From Thiosocius sp963719025 (GTDB lineage Bacteria > Pseudomonadota > Gammaproteobacteria > Chromatiales > Chromatiaceae), in NCBI GenBank assembly GCA_963719025.1, contig CAVRBK010000127.1, positions 1-19,197 of the forward strand: DNA of 19,197 nucleotides, written 5' to 3'. Made by a program: the position numbers and the translations under genes. This document shows positions 9,449 through 17,184 of the stretch, piece after piece (within the stretch, counting starts at the first letter, position 1; the number at the start of each line of letters is the position of its first letter). Below the pieces are notes generated by a model, which did no database searches, was not told the DNA's origin, and was given only the letters and a program-made list of their open reading frames with translations.

Positions 9449-10896
9449 GGCCTCTGCAGCCTCTCCGCTACCGCCAAAACTCCTTGCCGAACTGAAGGAC
9501 CTGTTCGGCAGGGATCTGCTCACCGCCCCGGGCGACTGCTGGGCCTATGGCTACGACAACAGCCGCCAGCACGCCCTGCCCCAGGCGGTATGCCTCGCAC
9601 GCGACGAAATACAGATCAGCGAGCTTGCTGAAACGCTGCCACCAGTACCTCATACCGATCATCACGCGCGGCCGCGGCACCGGCACCACCGGCGCCACCG
9701 TCCCACTGCGCGGCGGCATCGTGCTGTCGATGGAACACATGCGCAACACGCTGGAGATCGATGCAGCGAACCGGATGGCGATCGTTTCACCCGGCTACAC
9801 CAACCAGGAACTGCAGGACGCGGCAGCGGCCGACACGGCTTCTTCTGGCCGCCGGATCCGACCAGCGCCGCCGTGTGCACCATCGGTGGCAACCTGGCCT
9901 ACAACTCGGCCGGCCCACGCGCGGTCAAGTACGGCACACCGCGCGAGAACACCCTGGGACTGCGTGCGGTCACCGGCCAGCGGTGAGATGTTCAAGACCG
10001 GCTCGCGCACCAGCAAGGGCGTGGTCGGTTACGACCTGACACGATTGCTGATCGGCTCGGAAGGCACGCTCGCGGTGATCACCGAGGCAACCCTGAAACT
10101 GACGCCGCTGCCGGAGACGCGCCAGACCCTGCAGGCGATCTACAGCGACATCCATCACGCCGCGCGCGCCGTGTCGCGCATCATGGCGCAGCCGACAACC
10201 CCCTGCGCGCTGGAGTTCATGGATGGCGCGGCGATCGACATGGTGCGCGACTATGCCGATCTCGGCCTGCCCGACGCCGCCGGCGCACTGCTGATGATCG
10301 AGATCGATGGTCCGCGGGCCTGCATCGACAGCGGCGCCGCACAGCTTGCCGCCGCGGCCGATGGCGCTGGTTGCCTGGACGTCGAGGTCGCCACCGGCGC
10401 GGATGACGTCGCCCGCCTGTGGCGCGCCCGCAAGGCGCTCTCTCCCGCCCTGCGCAACGTGGCACCGAAAAAGATCAATGAAGATGTCGTGGTACCGGTA
10501 TCGCGCATACCCGAGCTGATTGGCGGGCTCGAACGACTGGCAAGGGAATACGCCGTTCCGATCGTCAACTTCGGCCACGCCGGCAACGGCAATATCCATG
10601 TCAACCTGCTGGTCGATCCGGACGATCCAGGCCAGATGGCCGCCACGACACCCTGTCTCGACGCGGTGTTCGATCTCGTGCTGTCGCTGGACGGCAGCCT
10701 GTCGGGTGAACATGGCATCGGGCGGGTCAAGCGCGAGTTCGTCGACCGTGAACTTGATCCGACCTCGTTGCGGTTCATGGCCGGCATCAAGTGCCAGCTC
10801 GACCCGCACAACATCCTCAATCCAGGCGTTGCCATCCCTGACTGTTCACAAACCGCCGGGATTGATCACCAGCCTGCAAATTGCACCAGTCGATAA
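9441..10896 (+). CDS. FAD-binding oxidase of the GlcD / D-lactate dehydrogenase family, frameshifted
   Basis: A flavoprotein of the FAD_binding_4 plus FAD-oxidase C-terminal type, which oxidises 2-hydroxy acids such as glycolate or D-lactate. The substrate cannot be told from sequence. The corrected length is about 484 aa. FAD-binding motifs are present: RGRGTGTTGATVPLRGG, FFWPPDPTSAAVCTIGGN, SRTSKGVVGYDLTRLLIGSE. The C-terminal cap has VNFGHAGNGNIHVNLLVDP, SGEHGIGRVKREF and DPHNILNPG. Frameshifts are an extra base near 9622, a missing base near 9833 and an extra base near 9978. The ATG lies inside the end of dolP (8-nt overlap). In an autotroph it might serve glycolate from the RuBisCO oxygenase reaction; that is inference. 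It converges with purE with a 16-bp gap. Confidence 0.88.
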
Positions 10897-10912
10897 CCCT
10901 CGACGATCCGCC

Positions 10913-11413
10913 TTATTGCGCCTGGTCGGCCGCCATCTTTTCGATCTTGCCCATCACCATCGCCTCGAGATCGGCCTTGTACTGCACCACGCGGTCGAGC
11001 ACGGCCGGGTCACCGGCACCGAGGATCTGCGCGGCCAGAATGCCGGCATTCTTCGCCCCATTGATCGCGACTGTGGCGACCGGCACGCCTGGCGGCATCT
11101 GCACGATCGACAGCAGCGAATCCTCACCACTCAGCGCGGCACTCTTCACCGGCACGCCGATCACCGGCAGCGGACTGATCGCCGCGGCCATGCCCGGCAG
11201 ATGGGCGGCCCCGCCCGCGCCGGCGATGATCACGCGCAATCCGCGGTCTCGTGCCGATTCGGAGTACTCGTACAGCCGCGCCGGTGTCCGGTGGGCCGAG
11301 ACGATGGTCATCTCATAAGGGATTGCAAATTCCAGCAGCATTTCTGCTGCGCCCTGCATGACCGGCAGATCCGAATCGCTGCCCATGATGATGCCGACCA
11401 GTGGCTTCGTCAT
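10913..11413 (-). CDS. purE: N5-carboxyaminoimidazole ribonucleotide mutase PurE (class I)
   Basis: PurE converts N5-CAIR to CAIR in purine synthesis, using the product of PurK encoded just upstream. The 166-aa frame is intact. It shows VGIIMGSDSDLPVMQGA (phosphate-binding loop), TIVSAHRTPARLYEY with the conserved His, IAGAGGAAHLPGM, PVIGVPVKSAALSGEDSLLSIVQMPPGVPVATVAI and GAKNAGILAAQIL. This is the class I pattern expected where purK is present. The ATG overlaps the purK stop as ATGA. Confidence 0.97.
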   Translation of the reverse strand: MTKPLVGIIMGSDSDLPVMQGAAEMLLEFAIPYEMTIVSAHRTPARLYEYSESARDRGLRVIIAGAGGAAHLPGMAAAISPLPVIGVPVKSAALSGEDSLLSIVQMPPGVPVATVAINGAKNAGILAAQILGAGDPAVLDRVVQYKADLEAMVMGKIEKMAADQAQ

Positions 11414-12570
11414 ATTCTTTTGTCTCCAAGTATCCTGATCAAGGCCTTCACCTGTTCAGCCTTGCTGCAGGCCGATTCGATGGTTTCGTCAATGACCGTC
11501 ACATGTCCCATCTTGCGCCCGGGCTTGGTCACCGCCTTGCCATAGATATGCACACAGACGCCGGGGATCGCCAACACCGCAGACAGACCGGAGATAATCG
11601 GTCGCCCCTCATACCCCTCTTCACCGAGCAGGTTGACCATGGTCGCCGGCGACAGCTGACGCGTATCACCCAGCGGCAGACCCAGGATGGCGCGCAGGTG
11701 CTGTTCGAACTGATCGGTGACGCAGGCCTCGATCGTATGGTGACCCGAATTGTGCGTCCGCGGCGCCACCTCGTTTACCAGCAGTTCGCCGTCGGCGGTC
11801 AGGAACATCTCGATGCCGAACACGCCAACGCCCTGCATCGCCTGGACGGTGCGGATAGCCAGCGCTTCGGCCTCGCGCGCGATCTCTGGCGACACATCGG
11901 CCGGCGCGACCAGGAAATCGAGCACATTCTGCGCATGAAAACGCATCTCGACCGTGGGGTAGGCCCTGCACTCGCCATGGACGTTGCGCGCGACCATCAC
12001 CGCCAGTTCCTTGTCGGCCTCGACAAAACGCTCGATGTAGCTGGGCACCGGCAGGTTGCCGGCGAAAGCCGCGGCATCCCGCATCACCACCACGCCCCGG
12101 CCGTCGTAACCGCCGCGCCGTGCCTTCTGCACCAGCGGATAACCAAAACGCTCAAAGGCCGCGGCATCCGGGGCCGGCATGTCGACAAACTCGGAGGTCG
12201 GGATACCGGCATCGCGCAGGAACACCTTCTGCCGATACTTGTCCTGAATGGTCGCCAGCAGCGCCGGGCGCGGGTGGATCCTGTGCCCCTCGGCCTCAAG
12301 TTGCAGCAGCGTCCCGGTCTCGATGTCCTCGAGTTCGAAGGTCACGATGTCAGACGACTCGGCCAGCTCGCGCAACAGGGCCGCGTCGCTGTAATCGCCG
12401 ACGATCTGGTGGCCGGCCACCTGCGCCGCAGGCGAACCCTGCACCGGGTCCAGCACGAGGCAGGTGCAACCGAGGCGCTTGGCCGCCTTGACCATCATGC
12501 GCCCAAGCTGCCCACCACCGATGAAACCGATACGGGCTACCGGAAACGGATAAACATCTTCCATCGACAT
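11410..12570 (-). CDS. purK: 5-(carboxyamino)imidazole ribonucleotide synthase PurK
   Basis: PurK is the ATP-grasp enzyme that makes N5-CAIR from AIR, bicarbonate and ATP. The frame is intact at about 386 aa. It shows the N-terminal nucleotide-fold loop RIGFIGGGQLGRMMVKAAKRLG, VTFELEDIETGTLLQLE, the ATP-grasp lid QKARRGGYDGRGVVVM, FVEADKELAVMVARN, FGIEMFLTADGELLVNEVAPRTHNSGH and a C-terminal substrate domain. I start it at ATG 12570 (MSMEDVYPFPVARIGFIG); the frame stays open further upstream, but that part has no family resemblance and crosses a terminator-like structure. No good Shine-Dalgarno precedes it, and the ATG six bases downstream is equally possible. Confidence 0.94.
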   Translation of the reverse strand: MSMEDVYPFPVARIGFIGGGQLGRMMVKAAKRLGCTCLVLDPVQGSPAAQVAGHQIVGDYSDAALLRELAESSDIVTFELEDIETGTLLQLEAEGHRIHPRPALLATIQDKYRQKVFLRDAGIPTSEFVDMPAPDAAAFERFGYPLVQKARRGGYDGRGVVVMRDAAAFAGNLPVPSYIERFVEADKELAVMVARNVHGECRAYPTVEMRFHAQNVLDFLVAPADVSPEIAREAEALAIRTVQAMQGVGVFGIEMFLTADGELLVNEVAPRTHNSGHHTIEACVTDQFEQHLRAILGLPLGDTRQLSPATMVNLLGEEGYEGRPIISGLSAVLAIPGVCVHIYGKAVTKPGRKMGHVTVIDETIESACSKAEQVKALIRILGDKRI

Positions 12571-13047
12571 CGCCGAAAAATAAAAGGCCCTGGCGCCCGC
12601 CGGCTGGGCCGGCACCGGTGAATCACAGTGTGCTTTTGTTGCCGTCCAGGGAACCCGCAAAAACGCCGCCCTGACGGTAAACGAGCAAGGATAACCCGGA
12701 AACAGGCGCGATGCGGAGTTTTTCAGGTGTTTGCTGCACCCGCACATGCACACCATCCACACATGGTTGCGCAATATCAGATGAACGCGCGAAATCACCA
12801 CCGTTCCCACCTGTTTCGCGAATTTTTTGACGTGGCGCAAGCACATACCAGCCCTGCCCCGCAAGCCGGGGAGAGCGCAGGCGGCTGTGCTATAGTCGCG
12901 CGCAGTATTAAATTAGGATTTGCTGAAAAAGGCGCTTCGCGGCGTGCGGCAGAGGGGCAGACCCGGTCGCAAAAACGCGTGTTGGCGCCTGGTGCAATCC
13001 TCAACGCTAACCTAAAGACTAGAACGTTAAGATCCAGGGGGGACAGC
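12571..13047. other. Divergent purK-prk intergenic region
   Basis: About 480 bp separate purK (leftward) and prk (rightward). I see the purK leader structure at the left end and, facing prk, an extended -10 (TGC TATAGT at 12888-12896) without a good -35. The prk ribosome site AGGGGGGACAGC lies directly before 13048. Nothing in the middle supports a gene; frames crossing it have no recognisable product. A regulator site such as one for CbbR would be expected here but cannot be assigned. Confidence 0.5.
12576..12616 (-). promoter_or_regulatory. Terminator-like hairpin in the purK leader
   Basis: On the minus strand GGTGCC (12616-12611) can pair with GGCGCC (12597-12592, one G-U pair), or the inner GCCGGC (12613-12608) with GCCGGC (12604-12599). 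GGCCC (12610-12606) can instead pair with GGGCC (12590-12586), directly followed by TTTTATTTTT (12585-12576). That is a GC-rich stem plus U-tract five bases before the purK ATG. It may attenuate purK transcription; there is no minus-strand gene just upstream for it to terminate. Confidence 0.4.
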
Positions 13048-13925
13048 ATGTCCAAACAACATCCCGTTGTCGCGGTGACCGGATCATCCGGCGCCGGCAC
13101 CACCACCGTAAAACGCGCTTTCGAGCACATCTTCATCCGTGAAGGCATCAATGCCGCCGTCGTCGAGGGCGACAGCTTCCACCGCTACGAGCGGGCCGAG
13201 ATGAAGGTCAAGATGACCGAAGACGGCCTCAGCCACTTCGGCCCGGAAGCCAACCGTTTCGACAAGCTCGAAGAGCTGTTCAAGACCTACGGCGACACCG
13301 GCTACCGGCGAAAAGCGCTACTACCTGCACAGCGACGAGGAGGCCGCCGAGCACAACGCACGTCTCGAGCACCGACAAGAAGCCGGGCGAATTCACACCC
13401 TGGGAGCCTATTCCGGACGGTACGGATCTGTTGTTCTACGAAGGACTGCACGGTCTGGCCGTGACCGACGAGAACAACGTCGCCGAGCACGTCGACCTGG
13501 GCATCGGCGTGGTGCCGATCGTCAACCTCGAGTGGATCCAGAAGATCCATCGCGACAATGCCGAACGCGGTTACTCACCGGAGGCCGTGGTCGATACGAT
13601 CATGCGTCGCATGCCGGACTACATCAATCACATCACGCCGCAGTTCTCGCGCACCGACATCAACTTCCAGCGCGTCTCGCTGGTCGACACGTCGAACCCG
13701 TTCATCGCGCGCGACATCCCGACGCCGGATGAGAGCTTCGTGGTCATCCGCTTCACCGACCCGCAGAAGTTCAATACCGACTTCCAGTACCTGTTGTCGA
13801 TGATCAATGGCTCATTCATGTCACGTCGCAACAGCATCGTTGTGCCGGGCGGCAAAATGGGCTTCGCGATGGAGGTCATCTTTGGCCCGATTATCGACCA
13901 GATGATGGACGAGCGCGGCGGCTAA
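13048..13925 (+). CDS. prk: Phosphoribulokinase, proteobacterial class I, frameshifted
   Basis: Phosphoribulokinase makes ribulose 1,5-bisphosphate from ribulose 5-phosphate and ATP, the CO2-acceptor-forming step of the Calvin cycle. The corrected length is about 291 aa. It shows the P-loop VTGSSGAGTTTVKRAF near 10-25, VVEGDSFHRYERAEM, HFGPEANRFDKLEELF, LLFYEGLHG, VAEHVDLGIGVVPIVNLEWIQKIHRD, YINHITPQFSRTDINFQRV, DTSNPFIARDIPTPDESFVVI and VVPGGKMGFAMEVI. Extra bases near 13308 and 13373 break the frame between ELFKTYGDTG and the TPWEPIPDGTDLLFYE block. A strong ribosome site (AGGGGGGA) precedes the ATG. No other Calvin-cycle gene is in the window. The E. coli paralogue prkB is related, so autotrophy is likely but not proven. 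Confidence 0.93.
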
Positions 13926-13935
13926 ATCGCTAAGC

Positions 13936-13962
13936 GGTGGCGGCATCGCCGCCACCGTCTTT
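13936..13962 (+). terminator. Stem-loop terminator after prk
   Basis: GGTGGCGGC (13936-13944), loop ATC, GCCGCCACC (13948-13956) is a perfect 9-bp hairpin ten bases after the prk stop, followed by GTCTTT. The U-tract is short, so termination may be partial. The hairpin also argues against starting the next gene at the GTG at 13937. Confidence 0.65.
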
Positions 13963-13972
13963 CCATCCAGCC

Positions 13973-15088
13973 ATGGTCGAATTCAACAGTGTCCACCTGA
14001 CCGGTTCCGATTGGCGCGCCCTGTGTGACGACGCGCTATCGCAGATCTCCGGCGTTGCGCATGGCGACCTCGCGTTCATCTACCTGGCCGAACAACTGGC
14101 GGCCGAGAGCGACCACATGGTCGACTACCTGCGCGACCGCAGCGGCATCGCCCACTGGGTCGGTTGTGTTGGCATGGGCCTGTGCAGCAATGGCCTGGAG
14201 ACCTACGACGAACCCGCAATCTCCCTGCTGGTAACCCCTTTCAGCAAAGACCAGTTCCGTATTATCCCCGCGCTTGAGGATGGTGCCGGGGAATGGCTGC
14301 AGGCAACCCGGGATTGGCGTGAGCGCCATTTTGCCTCGGTCGCCATCGTGCATGCCGATCCGGGTAACACGACCCTGACAAAACAGCTGAGGCAGCTCAG
14401 CGATGGCCTGCAGGGCGGGTTTCTGCTCGGCGGCATCGCGTCGGCAGAATCACTGCCGGTACAGATCGCCGACCGGGCGACGGGCTCTGGCATTTCCGGG
14501 GTCCTGTTCGACAGCGGCGTCAATATCCATACCGGTCACAGCCAGGGCTGCAGCCTGATCGGCCAGAAGCATGTGATCACCGACAGCCAACGCAACATTA
14601 TCGAGCGCATCGACGAGCGCCCCGCACTCGAGGTGTTCAAAGAGGATATCGGCGAGGTGCTGGCACGCGACCTGAGCCGTGTCGGTGGCTACATCTTCGC
14701 CGCCCTGCCGGTCCCGGCCTCCGACACCGGCGACTACCTGGTGCGCAATCTGATCGGGATCGACACCGCCAAGGGACTGCTGGCGATCGGCGACCTGGCA
14801 ACGCCAGGCATGGAGATTCAGTTCGCACGCCGCGATGCGGAAACGGCAAGGGAAGACCTGACGCGCATGATCGAACAGCTGAAACAACGTCTGCCGGGGG
14901 AACCCCGGGGCGCCCTGTACCACAGCTGTCTCGGCCGCGGCCGCAACCTGTTCGGCGACCAGTCCGCTGAACTGAAGCTGGTGGGTGAACTGCTCGGCGA
15001 CGTACCGCTGGCCGGCTTCTACGCCAACGGCGAGATCTCGCACAACCGCCTGTATGGCTATACCGGCGTGCTGACGCTGTTCAGCTGA
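13973..15088 (+). CDS. FIST-domain signal-transduction protein
   Basis: An intact frame of about 371 aa resembling the FIST_N plus FIST_C family, thought to be sensor modules that bind small molecules, often fused or linked to signalling proteins. Here it stands alone with no output domain. N-terminal part: DLAFIYLAEQLAAESDHMVDYLRDR, GCVGMGLCSNGLE, and later GGFLLGGIASAE. The C-terminal part carries GYIFAALPVPASDTGDYLVRNLIGID, GMEIQFARRDAETAREDLTRMI, GALYHSCLGRGRNLFG and the family-type end LAGFYANGEISHNRLYGYTGVLTLFS. I start at ATG 13973; the GTG at 13937 lies in the terminator stem. No signal peptide or membrane segment is seen, so it is likely cytoplasmic. It may be partly read through from prk. 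Ligand unknown. Confidence 0.85.
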   Translation: MVEFNSVHLTGSDWRALCDDALSQISGVAHGDLAFIYLAEQLAAESDHMVDYLRDRSGIAHWVGCVGMGLCSNGLETYDEPAISLLVTPFSKDQFRIIPALEDGAGEWLQATRDWRERHFASVAIVHADPGNTTLTKQLRQLSDGLQGGFLLGGIASAESLPVQIADRATGSGISGVLFDSGVNIHTGHSQGCSLIGQKHVITDSQRNIIERIDERPALEVFKEDIGEVLARDLSRVGGYIFAALPVPASDTGDYLVRNLIGIDTAKGLLAIGDLATPGMEIQFARRDAETAREDLTRMIEQLKQRLPGEPRGALYHSCLGRGRNLFGDQSAELKLVGELLGDVPLAGFYANGEISHNRLYGYTGVLTLFS

Positions 15089-15127
15089 GAAACACCCACA
15101 CATCGACAACGCCGCAGGCGTCGGCGC

Positions 15128-15565
15128 TCAACTGGCCTGCGCGCCCCGCGCACCTGACGATGCATCGTCGAGCCCGGCGAAGGCCGCACGAATCCGTTCC
15201 TCGATCCGCTCTGGCGACAGATCCGCCATCGCCATCTGCTCGGCCTGCGTGCCCTGCTCGATGAAGCGGTCCGGCAAGCCGAGATTGAGCACATGCACCG
15301 CCAGCCCCGCCGCGTGCAGGGCCTCGTTGACCGCGGATCCGGCGCCACCCTGCAGCACGTTTTCCTCGAGCGTCACCAGCAACTGGTGACTGTTGGCCAT
15401 ATCGATCAGCAGGGCCTCATCCAGCGGTTTCACGAAGCGCATGTTGACCACGCTGGCGCCAAGCCGGTCGGCGACCTGTTGCGCCGAATCCAGCAAGGTG
15501 CCAAACGCCAGGATCGCGATATCGCTACCCTGGCGGACGAGTTCGCCCCGCCCCCAGGCAATACG
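15128..15565 (-). pseudogene. dxs: 1-deoxy-D-xylulose-5-phosphate synthase, C-terminal fragment
   Basis: DXS condenses pyruvate and glyceraldehyde 3-phosphate at the start of the MEP isoprenoid pathway. Only the last ~145 codons are present, the transketolase C-terminal domain: WGRGELVRQGSDIAILAFGTLLDSA, SVVNMRFVKPLDEALL, LVTLEENVLQGGAGSAVNEAL, VLNLGLPDRFIEQGTQ. The TPP- and substrate-binding parts (roughly 480 residues) are absent. The frame stays open upstream to 15730, but nothing before the WGRGE block resembles DXS; the RYPRG motif expected ~20-30 residues earlier is missing. The break at about 15565-15600 is where the window changes character, just before the IS256 transposase. The end may be a real disruption or an assembly joint. 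It converges with the FIST gene. Confidence 0.88.
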
Positions 15566-15726
15566 AACCGTAACGCGTGCCACAAACATCGCCACGTATT
15601 GCTCACCCCACACCTCCCCAAGAAAACGGCTTCGTAGGATGGCCCAGGAGCGGCGATCTTGCGGCGGTCTGACCCATAGCATCCCCTGAATCGAAGCGCC
15701 CGAGGCAACTGGAAGCTCCAGTACCA
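15566..15726. other. Unassigned junction segment between dxs fragment and IS256 transposase
   Basis: About 160 bp that matches neither DXS nor the transposase. If the IS256 element were complete its left inverted repeat should lie here, mirroring the right-hand end around 17000-17025 (minus strand GTTGTGTCCCGGGAC), but I find no matching copy. The break between the two sequence types therefore lies somewhere in this segment and the element looks truncated on this side. Confidence 0.5.
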
Positions 15727-16934
15727 TCATGCCGTCTTTCTCTGGTCTCTCGAGAGCATCTCAACGAGCTTCTTGTGACCGTCAATTCTGCGAAGACGGA
15801 CCGCACCTGATGCAATGAGCCCGAAGAGCAGGGTCAGCGCCGCGGCCTCCGTCTGGAAATGAACCCTGGGTTCTGATTCTCCGGCGGAACTCCTCGTTGA
15901 GCCGTTCGATCATGTTTGTCGTTCTCAGGTTCTTCCACGTCTCGCGAGGAAACTTGTAGAAGCTCAGGAGGTCCTTTCCTGCTTCCTTGAGACTGATCTC
16001 GACCTCGGGAACCAACTTGCCCCACTTGCGGCAGAACGACTCGTACGCAGTCGCGGCCTCTTCAAGGTCTTCTGCGTACGTGATCGAGTGATAGTCTCGC
16101 TTGAGCTCCTCGTGACAGTGCTTCGGGGCCTTGGACAAGAGTTCTCCAGCTTGTGATTGGTGCACCGCTGCAGATCCGTGCCCGGCCACGCTTCCCGGAC
16201 CGCACGGATCAAGCCCGCGTTGCCGTCCAGCATGACCAGAAGCGGGGCCGAGAGGTTTCGTCGTGCGAGCGACTCGATCACTCCTTCCCAAGCCCTCAGA
16301 CTTTCGCTCGGGGCGAGACGAGTCCTGAGAAGCTCCTTCTCTCCCGTCGTCTTCACTCCCACCACCGCCTGGACCGGCACCTTCACCACACGACGAGCAA
16401 GCCGGACAGGTACTCGGATCGCGTCCAAGACCACGATCGGATACCATTCCTGACTCAGGTCTCTCCCGCGCCAGGTCTCGAAGAGGCCCTGCAGCCGCTT
16501 TACCAAACGGGAAACGCGTTCTGGGACATCGCTGTCCCTTCTACCAACGGCCTGAGCGCGAGCTTCACCTTCCGCGTGTTCGCGCCGACCAAATAGCTTG
16601 TGAGCATGGCGGCGTCCAGACGACGGGTGCGCCGCTCGTAACGACGAACAACCTGGCTCTCGACCTCCTCCGTCCCCGTCTCGGTCTGCAGGCGTCCTCG
16701 AGGGACCTTCACTTCAACGGGACCGAACGATGTCACCAGCTGCCGCGGAGGGCGGCTCCCGTGTCGGTACCCTTTGCGACCGGCATGTCGCTCGTGCCTG
16801 CTGGCACCGAGGCTCGCCTCCAGCTCCTCGTCCAGAATCTCGTGGATGATCTCGCGGATGCGGCCACGGACGAGCGTCTCAAGGTCATGGAAATCACATG
16901 GCGGTGCGAGTAACTCTGCGGTACGATCCTTCAT
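15727..16934 (-). CDS. IS256-family transposase (mutator type), frameshifted
   Basis: A DDE transposase that would move its IS by a copy-out mechanism. The corrected length is about 402 aa, normal for the family. The N-terminal DNA-binding part includes RKGYRHGSRPPRQLVTSFGPVEVKVPRGR. The catalytic domain has WYPIVVLDAIRVPVR (first Asp, ~172), PLLVMLDGNAGLIRAVREAWPGTDLQRCTNHK (second Asp, ~240) and TTNMIERLNEEFRRRIRTQGSF (Glu, ~345). The end FQTEAAALTLLFGLIASGAVRLRRIDG is complete. Frameshifts are missing bases near 16514 and 16140 and an extra base near 15854. The ATG at 16934 has GGAGGAA six bases upstream, inside a hairpin. With corrected errors it could be active. Confidence 0.93.
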
Positions 16935-16940
16935 GGCGTA

Positions 16941-16989
16941 TTCCTCCGGTTAAGCCCATGGTGGGCTGTTGTTTATCCTATCCGGAGAA
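16941..16989 (-). promoter_or_regulatory. Hairpin covering the IS256 transposase ribosome site
   Basis: In the minus-strand transcript UUCUCCGG (16989-16982) pairs with CCGGAG-G-AA (16949-16941, one bulged base), and inside it AGCCCA (16967-16962) pairs with UGGGCU (16958-16953) around a 3-nt loop. The outer 3' arm contains the Shine-Dalgarno GGAGGAA (16947-16941). Folding would hide the ribosome site in transcripts entering from outside the element. Confidence 0.55.
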
Positions 16990-17051
16990 GACGCCATCCT
17001 CCTTTTCAACAAGTCCCGGGACACAACCTCATTCTGCCGCCCAACTATTCC

Positions 17052-17165
17052 GGTCTCGCCGACCGACCTAGACCCTATGGAACGGCCGGACCCCCGTGGT
17101 TATCGTGGGTTAGCTGGACGGGACGGACCGTCCGGACAGAGCCACATGTGACGACGAGGGTCACA
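17052..17165 (+). ncRNA. Structured leader of the IS110 element, candidate bridge RNA
   Basis: Three hairpins lie in a row just before the transposase ribosome site: GGTCT (17052-17056) with AGACC (17070-17074), 13-nt loop; GGACGG (17116-17121) with CCGTCC (17128-17133), 6-nt loop; TGTGAC (17147-17152) with GTCACA (17160-17165), 7-nt loop. In IS110-group elements such as IS621 the bridge RNA is encoded in this 5' non-coding end and guides target and donor choice through internal loops. The position and structure fit; no guide match to a target was checked, so the assignment is tentative. Confidence 0.4.
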
Positions 17166-17184
17166 ACGACAAGGAGGTCCAGCC

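Noticed and set aside
9970..10809. 279-codon frame opposite the FAD oxidase
   Set aside because: Antisense shadow of conserved FAD-oxidase sequence, with no family resemblance.
11401..12621. 406-codon open frame opposite purK
   Set aside because: It mirrors the full length of an intact PurK, is rich in His/Arg/Gln as antisense frames are, and has no recognisable motif.
12571..12864. N-terminal extension of PurK to 12864
   Set aside because: The extra ~98 residues match nothing in PurK and cross the GC-rich hairpin and T-run; the family start lies at about 12570.
13937..13972. GTG start for the FIST gene at 13937
   Set aside because: It lies in the 5' arm of the terminator stem; the ATG at 13973 gives a normal family N-terminus.
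16998..17177. CCTCCTT at 16998 as an anti-Shine-Dalgarno for the IS110 transposase
   Set aside because: A 7-bp match to a consensus ribosome site 170 nt away is expected by chance in this pyrimidine-rich stretch, and local hairpins would compete.
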